Source: Spirochaetota bacterium
GTDB taxonomy: Bacteria; Spirochaetota; Spirochaetia; Treponematales; Treponemataceae
Direction: 5' to 3'
Assembly (NCBI GenBank): GCA_029571425.1
Contig: JAKPSR010000229.1
Span: 1 to 6,026, forward strand
DNA length: 6,026 nt
A program made the position numbers and the translations under genes. The notes beneath the pieces are model-generated. The model saw only the letters and a list, made by a program, of their open reading frames with translations. It did no database searches and had not been told where the DNA came from. Positions within the stretch are counted from its first letter, which is position 1. Each line of letters starts with the position of its first letter. Shown in pieces: positions 1 through 5,408 of the stretch.

Positions 1-501
1 GACGATGACGGCCTCGTTTCGGGTCATCGCGTCGAAGCCGGAGAAGCGGGCGCGCTCCGGCGGGGGAAGGGGTCCCTCGGCGGCGATCGCGATCAACAGG
101 GAATTAGAGACGGGAACGAAGAATTCGTAGGGAATTCCGGCAGAGTCCCGGGAGAGGACGGCGTAATAGTACGAACGGGCATCGGGAAGCCGGTCCACGT
201 ATTCGGCAATCACGTGGCTGACGCTGCCGACCCGCTCGGCCGCTTGGTAGTTCGCGGCCGTGATCGGCTCGGTGTGGCGGAGTATGACGCTTTCGCCGTC
301 GACCTCTGGGTTGGGAACCCACGCCAGCTTGACCTGCGACCCGGTTACGGTGGCCGATAGGGCGGACACGATCGGCGGGGCTGGTACAGACCGCTCGATG
401 GGGCTCATGGTGGCCGCCTCGGCCGGGACTATCGGCTCGTCCGCGCGGATGCTCGCAAGCGAGAGAAGGGCGACGGAGACCAGGAAAAACGCGCGTTTCA
501 T
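1..501 (-). CDS. Exported fibronectin type III-like domain protein (3' part missing)
   Basis: The reverse strand is open from an ATG at 501-499 to the window edge, giving 167 residues with no stop, so the C-terminus lies outside. Residues 1-20 look like a signal peptide: basic start MKR, hydrophobic stretch FFLVSVALLSLAS, then a possible cleavage after Ala20 (SIRA/DEP). After a Pro/Ala-rich linker, residues about 41-135 resemble a fibronectin type III beta-sandwich. Support comes from a starting PP, the LAW (Trp61) strand, a DG turn near 68-69 and a Tyr-rich strand SYYYAVLSRD at about 110-119. The protein is probably periplasmic or surface-associated, with a binding or structural role; no catalytic motif is visible. 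The start is supported by an AGGAGA ribosome site six bases upstream. The gene is divergent from the prfB-ftsY cluster. The domain call is by eye and moderate; the reading frame and signal peptide are well supported. Confidence 0.8.
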   Translation of the reverse strand, partial: MKRAFFLVSVALLSLASIRADEPIVPAEAATMSPIERSVPAPPIVSALSATVTGSQVKLAWVPNPEVDGESVILRHTEPITAANYQAAERVGSVSHVIAEYVDRLPDARSYYYAVLSRDSAGIPYEFFVPVSNSLLIAIAAEGPLPPPERARFSGFDAMTRNEAVIV

Positions 502-507
502 CGATTT

Positions 508-513
508 TCTCCT
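508..513 (-). promoter_or_regulatory. Ribosome binding site of the leftward exported-protein gene
   Basis: On the reverse strand the sequence reads AGGAGA, six bases before the ATG at 501-499. This is a strong Shine-Dalgarno match at normal spacing and fixes the start of the FnIII-like gene. Confidence 0.7.
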
Positions 514-518
514 ATCTC

Positions 519-547
519 ATTGTCGCAGTTAATTGATGATTTGACAA
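519..547 (-). promoter_or_regulatory. Putative sigma70 promoter for the leftward gene
   Basis: On the reverse strand, TTGTCA (547-542) is followed after exactly 17 bases by GACAAT (524-519). These match the -35 consensus at 5 of 6 and the -10 consensus at 4 of 6. Initiation would be expected near 512, leaving a leader of only about 11 bases that starts at or within the ribosome site. The short leader lowers confidence. The -35 box overlaps the -35 box of the rightward promoter. Confidence 0.45.
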
Positions 548-569
548 GATAATTCCTTTCCCGTATGCT
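541..569 (+). promoter_or_regulatory. Putative sigma70 promoter for the Cas2-like/prfB cluster
   Basis: A perfect -35 box TTGACA (541-546) is followed after exactly 17 bases by TATGCT (564-569), a 4 of 6 match to TATAAT that keeps the leading TA and final T. The region is clearly AT-richer than its surroundings. Transcription would be expected to begin around 575-577, at or within the ATG of the Cas2-like gene at 575, which would make its transcript leaderless. This is the only good rightward promoter I see before the continuous gene cluster. Confidence 0.6.
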
Positions 570-574
570 AGGGT

Positions 575-874
575 ATGTTTGTGTCCGTCGTCCTAGACCC
601 GGGCGGAGAGGAATCCGCCCGCCAACTCGCCGAGGTCTTAGTCGCTTACGGCTTCGAGAAGGTCCAGCGCGCGTGCTGGGAGTCGGCAACGATCAACGAT
701 CCCATACTCGCCCGTCTCAAGCAGGAGATCGACCGGGTCACCGATTACTACGACTCCGTGCGCCTCTACCAGTTTCCCGTCGACGGCCTGCTCGCCGTGA
801 CTGTCCTGGCGAAGAAGCGGTGGAAGCGGGTCGTGGTCAGGCCGCCGGTCAAGGCGCCGCCCAAGCGAACGTGA
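575..874 (+). CDS. Cas2/VapD-family-like small protein
   Basis: This 99-residue protein resembles the Cas2/VapD ferredoxin-like fold. It starts with a beta strand MFVSVVLD ending in Asp8, where Cas2 nucleases carry their conserved acidic residue. Helix residues 13-24 lead into YGFEKVQRACWE (25-36), very like the Cas2 'GF.RVQ.SV.E' strand. A second helix ILARLKQEIDRV (44-55) precedes DSVRLYQF (60-67), matching the Cas2 'DSVR.Y' strand. The tail from about 80 is basic and Pro-rich (KKRWKR, then PPVKAPPKR). Cas2 partners Cas1 in spacer integration and VapD is an RNase toxin, but no cas1, other cas gene or repeat array lies here. The role is therefore unknown and may be a housekeeping nucleic-acid function. 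No Shine-Dalgarno is correctly spaced for ATG 575; GTG 581 has AGGG seven bases upstream and is the alternative start. prfB follows after 19 bases, presumably co-transcribed. Confidence 0.75.
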   Translation: MFVSVVLDPGGEESARQLAEVLVAYGFEKVQRACWESATINDPILARLKQEIDRVTDYYDSVRLYQFPVDGLLAVTVLAKKRWKRVVVRPPVKAPPKRT

Positions 875-880
875 ACGCCG

Positions 881-886
881 AAGGAG
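881..886 (+). promoter_or_regulatory. prfB ribosome binding site
   Basis: AAGGAG lies seven bases before ATG 894. It decides the true prfB start, which sits in a short frame that closes at TGA 966-968 and would otherwise be overlooked. Confidence 0.8.
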
Positions 887-893
887 AAACGAG

Positions 894-2025
894 ATGATAC
901 TTGAAGAATGCAAGGGCCCGATCGCCGAGCTGAAGTCGACAGTCCTGGAAATCTGGGGGCGTCTTTGACTCGGATGCGATAAAGGCCAAGATAGCCGAAA
1001 AGGAAGATTTTACCGCGACGCCCGGTTTTTGGGACGATCCCAAAAAGGCCGAAAAGGTGATGGGCGAGCTTAAGTCGCTTCGCGCGCGGGTCGAGCCTTG
1101 GGAGGGACTGATCGCCGAGATCGGTGACCTTGAGGCCATGTACGAGCTCGCCGACGAGTCGGGCGACGATTCCCTCGGCGCCGAGGTCGAGGCCGCGCTC
1201 AAGTCCGCCCAGGCGCGCTTCGAAAAACTGAACATACTCAACCTCCTCTCAGACGAGGTCGACCGAAACGGGGCGTACCTAACGATCCACGCGGGGGCAG
1301 GCGGCACCGAGGCCTGCGATTGGGCCCAGATGCTTTCGCGCATGTACGTGCGTTGGGCCGAGCGCCGCGGTTACAAGATCGAGACCGTCGACCTTCTCGA
1401 GGCCGACGGCGGGATCAAGTCCGTGACCCACCAGATAACCGGCGACTACGCCTACGGCTACCTGAAATCGGAGGCCGGCGTGCACCGTTTGGTGCGCATT
1501 AGCCCCTTCGACGCGAACGCGAGGCGCCACACCTCCTTTACCTCGGTTTACTCATTCCCGATCCTGGACGATACCATCGAGGTCGATATTCGCCCCGAGG
1601 ACCTTCGGGTAGACACCTACCGTTCGGGCGGCGCGGGCGGCCAGCACGTCAACAAGACCGACTCGGCCGTGCGCTTTACGCACTTGCCGACGGGTATCGT
1701 CGTCGCCTGCCAATCCGAGCGAAGCCAGATCATGAACCGGCAGACCGCGATGGGCATCCTCAAGGCGCGGCTCTACGAATACTACCGCGAGAAAAAGGAG
1801 CAGGAGAACCAGAAGTTCGCCGCCGAGAAAAAGGACATCTCGTGGGGTAACCAGATACGCTCGTACGTGTTTCAACCCTATACCATGGTTAAGGACCACC
1901 GCACGAAGCACGAGACGGGAAATATCCAAGCCGTGATGGACGGGGATATTGACCCGTTCATGGAGGCCTACTTGAACAGCAAGTGGAAGGGCTTGCCCCT
2001 CGACGGGGACGACGAGGTATTATGA
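894..2025 (+). CDS. prfB: Peptide chain release factor 2 (programmed +1 frameshift)
   Basis: RF2 recognises UGA and UAA on the ribosome and triggers hydrolysis of peptidyl-tRNA. The gene is in two frames: 894-965 encodes 24 residues ending WGRL, an in-frame TGA follows at 966-968, and the +1 frame from GAC 967 continues to TGA 2023-2025. The product is about 376 residues, close to the 365 of E. coli RF2. The N-terminal part is helical (PCRF region). The tripeptide SPF at about 203-205 is the RF2 stop-recognition motif that separates it from RF1 (PAT/PVT). GGQ at about 248-250, within RSGGAGGQHVNKTDSAVR, is the catalytic loop entering the peptidyl transferase centre. The C-terminal half keeps RF-1 family blocks such as SERSQIMNR and WGNQIRSYVFQPY. 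Expression is likely autoregulated by the frameshift: low RF2 slows termination at the internal UGA and favours shifting. The gene lies between the Cas2-like gene and the receiver relic, overlapping the latter by 4 bases. Confidence 0.97.
955..969 (+). promoter_or_regulatory. prfB programmed +1 frameshift site
   Basis: GGGGG (955-959) acts as an internal Shine-Dalgarno-like element three bases before the slippery Leu codon CTT (963-965). The in-frame stop TGA (966-968) and C969 follow. The core CTTTGAC and the three-base GGGGG spacing equal the well-characterised E. coli prfB element (AGGGGGTATCTTTGAC); only the codon between them differs, CGT instead of TAT. Peptidyl-tRNA-Leu slips from CTT to TTT and GAC is read as Asp in the +1 frame. 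This is a regulatory recoding site and not a sequencing error. Confidence 0.95.
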
Positions 2026-2369
2026 CCGCGATCATCGTGCGCTCGCCGGCCGTCGCCGAGGGCATAGCCTCGGTCGCCGCCGGTTCGCGCGTCGAGACCT
2101 TTCCCGGGGGCGATCCCTCGCTCGCGCTCGGTTGGCTCGCCGAGCGTTCTCGGGAGCGGCCCGTTCGCGTCCTCTTTTACGAGCCGAGTTTCCTTCCCGA
2201 CCCGGCCCCTTTTAGATCGATGAGCCCGCATACCGTTCTCGTCGCCGTCTACTCGCCGTCGGAGACGGAGGGCGCGAGGGATGCCGTCAGGTGCGGGGTG
2301 GCCGCCGTGCTCGCGAAGCCATTCACGGCAGAAGACGTCCGCGGGGTGTACGCCCTTGCGTCGCGATAA
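2022..2369 (+). CDS. Degenerate response-regulator receiver-like protein
   Basis: This 115-residue protein has the outline of a single CheY-like receiver domain with no output domain. Beta1 is TAIIV (2-6). VRVLFYEP (48-55) corresponds to beta3. TVLVAVYS (71-78) is the beta4 strand ending in the usual Ser/Thr position. AVRCGVAAVLAKPF (88-101) matches the 'A..aGA.gyl.KPf' block, with the conserved Lys-Pro at 99-100. The acidic pair after beta1 is missing (Arg7-Ser8) and the phospho-acceptor Asp appears to be Glu54, so normal phosphotransfer is unlikely. It may be a constitutive or protein-binding pseudo-receiver. The ATG at 2022 overlaps the prfB stop in an ATGA arrangement, so its translation is probably coupled to prfB; GAGG at 2014-2017 may serve as a weak ribosome site. 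The family call rests on the C-terminal block and is moderately sure; the gene itself is more certain. Confidence 0.7.
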   Translation: MTAIIVRSPAVAEGIASVAAGSRVETFPGGDPSLALGWLAERSRERPVRVLFYEPSFLPDPAPFRSMSPHTVLVAVYSPSETEGARDAVRCGVAAVLAKPFTAEDVRGVYALASR

Positions 2370-3846
2370 CCTTCCGCGCGCCATCGCGCTTGCCTTTGCG
2401 CTCGCCGCCCTTCCCCTGACGGCCGTGCCCCTCGCGGCGCAGACCGCCGAGACGCAAGCGGCTGGGTGGGTTCTCGCCGCCGAGGAATTCCGCCTTGACG
2501 GCGTGCCGCCTGCCTACGCCTCGATGGCCACTATCCTTCCGCGACTGATGATCTCGCGCCTATCCGCCTCGGGGAGCCGCCTCGTCCTTCCCGACGAGAA
2601 GGTCGCCCGCGAGCTTTTGTCCCTTTCCGCGAAACGAACCAAGCTCGTCGATGAGCGCGCATCGCTCGTCCTCGAGCGCGACCGCCTGCTCCTCTCCTCG
2701 TCACCGGCGACGAGCCGCGCGGGCGCGCGCTGGGCGACGGACCGGAAGATACGCGCCAAGGAGCGCGAGATCGAGCGCGTCGCCGAGGAGATGGAGAAGG
2801 CGCGTCGGCGTGGATCGGAGCTCGAGGAGGAGATCGTGGCCGTCACCCTGTGGAAGGACGGGCGCGAGCTCTACAAGGGTGACCCAAAGAGGGCACGGGG
2901 CGAGGACCTTCGCGCCCAAGGGGTCTCCGCCCTGATCACCGGGTCGGTGCGCGACCTCGCCGGGTACATGTACGTCTCGGCCACGCTGGAGACTGGCTTA
3001 CCCAACTACCCGCCGGTCACCGTCTCCGAGGCGGCGTCGTACGACCAGGCCGACTCCTTGGTCCAGTCGGTCCTCGAGCGGCTTCTCCCGTCGATACGCA
3101 ACGCCGAGAACGTCGCGCTTAGGATCGACGTCTCGCCCGCCGACGCAACGGTCTACGTCGATGGGCGAAAGGTCCTCGACCTCGCCGAAGCGACGCTGGT
3201 CTCGCGCGGGCGGCACTCGATAAGCGCGACTGCCCCGGGCTACGCGGAAGAGCAGCGGGAGGCGGATTTCTCCGCCGCGAAGGAATACCGCGTCTCGATC
3301 GAGCTTTCGCGTGAGGAGACGATCGCGCTCACCATAGAGGCCGAGCGCCTCCAGGGAGACCTTTTTGCCCGCGCGCAGTACGTCGGCGGAACCCCGGTCA
3401 CGGCCGAGTTCCCGATAATCCCGACGCTCGCCGAGATCGCCACCGCGGCCGGCACGACGTACTTCATCGTGGACCCGGCCCTCGAGGGCGTTTCTGACGG
3501 AGCGCGGCTCGTCGTGCCGCAGCCGAAGCGAAACGTCAAGGAGCGGATCGAGAGGCAGCGCCGCGTGCTTTATTGGTCGCTCGGCGCCCTCTACGTCTCG
3601 CTCCCCGCGACGATGATACTCCGAGGCATCTCGCAGAACATGTACAACGCCTACGCGGATGGGCGGCTCGAGCAAACGGCGGCGAACGCCGAGCGGGTAA
3701 ATCAAATGAACCAAGCCTACGACATCGCGAGCTACGTCAGCATCGGCTTGGGTATAAACGTATTCATACAGATAGCGCGATACCTATGGGCCGCGAACCA
3801 GGTCACGCCAAAGAGGGCGGAGCCCGCGTGGCCTGACGAGGAGTGA
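2356..3846 (+). CDS. Exported TolB/CsgG-like plus PEGA domain protein with coiled coil and C-terminal membrane segments
   Basis: From a TTG start the product is about 496 residues. Residues 1-28 look like a signal peptide (MRRDNLPR, then a hydrophobic stretch to PLAA/Q). Residues about 35-87, with LPRLMISRLSASGSRLVLPD, resemble the start of TolB-N/CsgG/FlgO-like domains. The matching second half, ITGSVRDLAGYMYVSATLE followed by a conserved-looking helix, is at about 193-250. Between them, about 88-163, is a strongly charged heptad-like coiled coil. A PEGA domain follows at about 254-320 (SPADATVYVDGRK, then APGY near 294-296). Hydrophobic stretches at about 404-422 (LYWSLGALYVSLPATMIL) and 456-481 (IASYVSIGLGINVFIQIA) look like a membrane hairpin. 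It is probably an inner-membrane-anchored periplasmic scaffold. The frame is open upstream to ATG 2281, but those residues are poor and lack a signal peptide. TTG 2356 puts the signal peptide at the N-terminus, has GGGGTG eight bases upstream and overlaps the previous gene by 14 bases. The exact role is unknown. Confidence 0.8.
   Translation: MRRDNLPRAIALAFALAALPLTAVPLAAQTAETQAAGWVLAAEEFRLDGVPPAYASMATILPRLMISRLSASGSRLVLPDEKVARELLSLSAKRTKLVDERASLVLERDRLLLSSSPATSRAGARWATDRKIRAKEREIERVAEEMEKARRRGSELEEEIVAVTLWKDGRELYKGDPKRARGEDLRAQGVSALITGSVRDLAGYMYVSATLETGLPNYPPVTVSEAASYDQADSLVQSVLERLLPSIRNAENVALRIDVSPADATVYVDGRKVLDLAEATLVSRGRHSISATAPGYAEEQREADFSAAKEYRVSIELSREETIALTIEAERLQGDLFARAQYVGGTPVTAEFPIIPTLAEIATAAGTTYFIVDPALEGVSDGARLVVPQPKRNVKERIERQRRVLYWSLGALYVSLPATMILRGISQNMYNAYADGRLEQTAANAERVNQMNQAYDIASYVSIGLGINVFIQIARYLWAANQVTPKRAEPAWPDEE
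3838..3843 (+). promoter_or_regulatory. ftsY ribosome binding site inside the preceding stop region
   Basis: GAGGAG ends five bases before ATG 3849 and abuts the stop of the PEGA gene (3844-3846). It favours ATG 3849 over the in-frame GTG 3843, which would lie within the ribosome site itself. Confidence 0.7.
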
Positions 3847-3848
3847 GC

Positions 3849-4709
3849 ATGGCAAGAAACGGTTTCGCCGATGGGCTTAGGCGCCTACTCGGTATCAACC
3901 AGCAGCGCGACGACGGTTTTTTCGACGACCTCGCCGACGTCCTCATCGAGGGCGACATAGGCCCCAAGACCGCGTTCGGGATTACGGAGACCCTGGAAAA
4001 ATCAGGCGCGAAGTCGTCGGACGCCGAGCTTCGCGCGCGGCTTCGCGAAACCCTCGATTCGTACCTTCCGAGGTACGCGCTTCAGCCGGAGCCGGGGAAG
4101 GTGAGCGTCTACCTCGTTCTTGGGGTCAACGGGGTGGGGAAGACGACGTCGGTCGCCAAGATGGCCGCGCACTACATGAGATCCTGCCCGGTCATCCTCG
4201 CCGCCGCGGACACCTTCCGCGCCGCCGCGATCGAGCAACTCTCCTTCCACGCGGCAAAGGTCGGCGCGAGGATCGTGGCGCATAAGCACGGCGCTGACCC
4301 GGGCGCCGTCGTCTTCGACGCGGCCGAGGCGGCCCGTGCCTCGGCCGGCGCGCTCGTGATCGCCGACACGGCGGGCCGACTTCATAACCGCGAGAACCTG
4401 GTCCGCGAGCTGCAAAAGATCGACCGCATCGCGGCGTCAAAGGCCGATCCCGGGCAATATCGGAAAATACTGGTCATCGACGCGACCACGGGACAAAACG
4501 GGCTTCGCCAAGCCGAGGTGTTTCACGAGGCAGTCGGGGTCGACGCCATCGTGCTTTCGAAGTACGACTCCACCGCGCGAGGAGGCATCGCCATTACCGC
4601 GGGCAAGGAACTTGGCATTCCCGTGGCCTTCGTCGGTACCGGCGAAGGTTACGCCGACTTTGCCCCGTTCGATCCCGGCGCGTACCTCGACGAGTTCCTG
4701 GGGGACTGA
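3849..4709 (+). CDS. ftsY: Signal recognition particle receptor FtsY (NG domain only)
   Basis: FtsY is the SRP receptor GTPase that docks ribosome-SRP complexes at the inner membrane and passes nascent proteins to SecYEG. The 286-residue product has the N-domain helices at about 1-80, starting with a short amphipathic stretch GFADGLRRLLG suited to lipid contact. The G domain has G1 GVNGVGKTT (92-100, Lys98), the insertion-box motif AADTFRAAAIEQL from about 119 (DTFR 121-124), G3 DTAGRL (173-178), G4 SKYD (237-240) followed by STARGG, and a closing FVGTGEGYADFAPFD block. It ends soon after, as FtsY does; Ffh would carry a Met-rich M domain, which is absent. The acidic A domain of E. coli FtsY is also absent, as in many bacteria. 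G4 reads SKYDSTARGG where TKLDGTAKGG is more usual, a mild variation. It follows the PEGA gene after two bases and precedes the YD-repeat gene by three bases. Confidence 0.96.
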   Translation: MARNGFADGLRRLLGINQQRDDGFFDDLADVLIEGDIGPKTAFGITETLEKSGAKSSDAELRARLRETLDSYLPRYALQPEPGKVSVYLVLGVNGVGKTTSVAKMAAHYMRSCPVILAAADTFRAAAIEQLSFHAAKVGARIVAHKHGADPGAVVFDAAEAARASAGALVIADTAGRLHNRENLVRELQKIDRIAASKADPGQYRKILVIDATTGQNGLRQAEVFHEAVGVDAIVLSKYDSTARGGIAITAGKELGIPVAFVGTGEGYADFAPFDPGAYLDEFLGD

Positions 4710-4712
4710 TCG

Positions 4713-5408
4713 ATGAGACCCTCGGCCGCCGCGCGGGCGGCTATCGTCGCCCTGTCGCTCGCGTCCCTCGCGGGCTTCCCGGCCCTCGGCGAGGAACCGT
4801 ATCGGTTCTCGTCCGACGGCACCGTGCGCCGGTTCCGCAATGACGCGGTGTCGCGCGCCGGGGTCACCCTCGGCGGCGAGAAGCGCTGGACGCACGAGGA
4901 GGTCGACCGGTTGGGAAGGCCCATCGCGCGGACGGTATGGCTGGAAGGCGCGGTCGTCGAGACGGTCGCGTGGGAATATTCAGGCGACGGGCAGAGGCCG
5001 ACGCGCATGGTCGTCGCCGGGAAGGCTGAATCCGTCGTCACCGAGTTCGACGCGATGGGCCGCGAGGTCAAGGTCGAGACTCGCGACCCGACCGGGCCGC
5101 TGATCCGCCTTTTGCAGAGGCGGTACGACGACGTAGGCCGCCTCGTCGAGACCTCGACGGAGGAGGGCGGCCATCGTTACCGGACCGAGTACACCTTCGG
5201 GACGGACGGCACGTTGGCCGTGAAGACGCAGTATCGGGATGGGCTGGTGACGAGCCGTTCCGTGTACGAGTCGGTCGACGACTGGGTCGAGACCCTGTAC
5301 GTCGACGGTCGCCCGATCCTGGAAGTCGTCTTCGTTAACGGGACGAGGCGTTCGGAGCGAGCCCCAGAGGGGAGCGGAAGCAGGCGGAGGAGGCTCTTCA
5401 GTGATTAA
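4713..5408 (+). CDS. Secreted YD-repeat-like protein of unknown function
   Basis: The 231-residue product starts with a signal peptide of about 26 residues (Arg-containing start, IVALSLASLAGFPALG, cleavage near Gly26/Glu27). The rest is a run of degenerate repeats spaced about 23-26 residues apart with an aromatic-x-x-x-Gly or D-x-x-G turn: FSSDG (32), VDRLGRP (64), YSGDG (89), FDAMGRE (112), YDDVGRL (138), FGTDG (162) and a weaker one near YVDGRP. These match the YD/RHS repeat pattern, in which tandem beta hairpins form a curved sheet. The protein is far too short to be a toxin-carrying RHS shell and has no core or toxin domain. The C-terminus is basic (GSRRRRLF). GGGGGA seven bases before ATG 4713 supports the start. 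Position between ftsY and a Lol-type permease suggests a periplasmic envelope job, which is inference only. Confidence 0.8.
   Translation: MRPSAAARAAIVALSLASLAGFPALGEEPYRFSSDGTVRRFRNDAVSRAGVTLGGEKRWTHEEVDRLGRPIARTVWLEGAVVETVAWEYSGDGQRPTRMVVAGKAESVVTEFDAMGREVKVETRDPTGPLIRLLQRRYDDVGRLVETSTEEGGHRYRTEYTFGTDGTLAVKTQYRDGLVTSRSVYESVDDWVETLYVDGRPILEVVFVNGTRRSERAPEGSGSRRRRLFSD
5386..5393 (+). promoter_or_regulatory. Ribosome binding site deciding the GTG start of the permease gene
   Basis: GGAGGAGG lies inside the 3' end of the YD-repeat gene, seven bases before GTG 5401. Its strength and spacing support a GTG start that overlaps the upstream stop by 8 bases. Confidence 0.75.

Noticed and set aside
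260..532. Plus-strand open frame opposite the FnIII-like gene
   Set aside because: The minus strand encodes a signal peptide and FnIII-like domain with a good ribosome site; the plus frame has neither.
563..577. Direct repeat GTATG ten bases apart at the Cas2-like gene start
   Set aside because: Too short to claim as an operator; it overlaps the -10 box and start codon and may be chance.
565..897. Alternative plus-strand frame overlapping the Cas2-like gene
   Set aside because: Its product is Arg/Pro-rich without structure, whereas the frame starting at 575 shows a clear Cas2-like pattern.
894..968. In-frame TGA early in prfB read as a broken gene
   Set aside because: The stop is part of the canonical CTTTGAC recoding signal with the internal GGGGG at the expected spacing, and the rest of RF2 is intact.
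502..1056. CRISPR array or repeats near the Cas2-like gene
   Set aside because: No regularly spaced direct repeats are present; the sequence is a short promoter region followed by coding sequence.
849..1343. Minus-strand open frame opposite the start of prfB
   Set aside because: Ser-rich low-complexity translation with no ribosome site or domain; it lies opposite conserved RF2 sequence.
2998..3714. Long open frame on the minus strand opposite the PEGA gene
   Set aside because: It is a shadow of high-GC codon bias: Arg/Asp-rich composition, no recognisable domain, and entirely opposite a well-supported gene.
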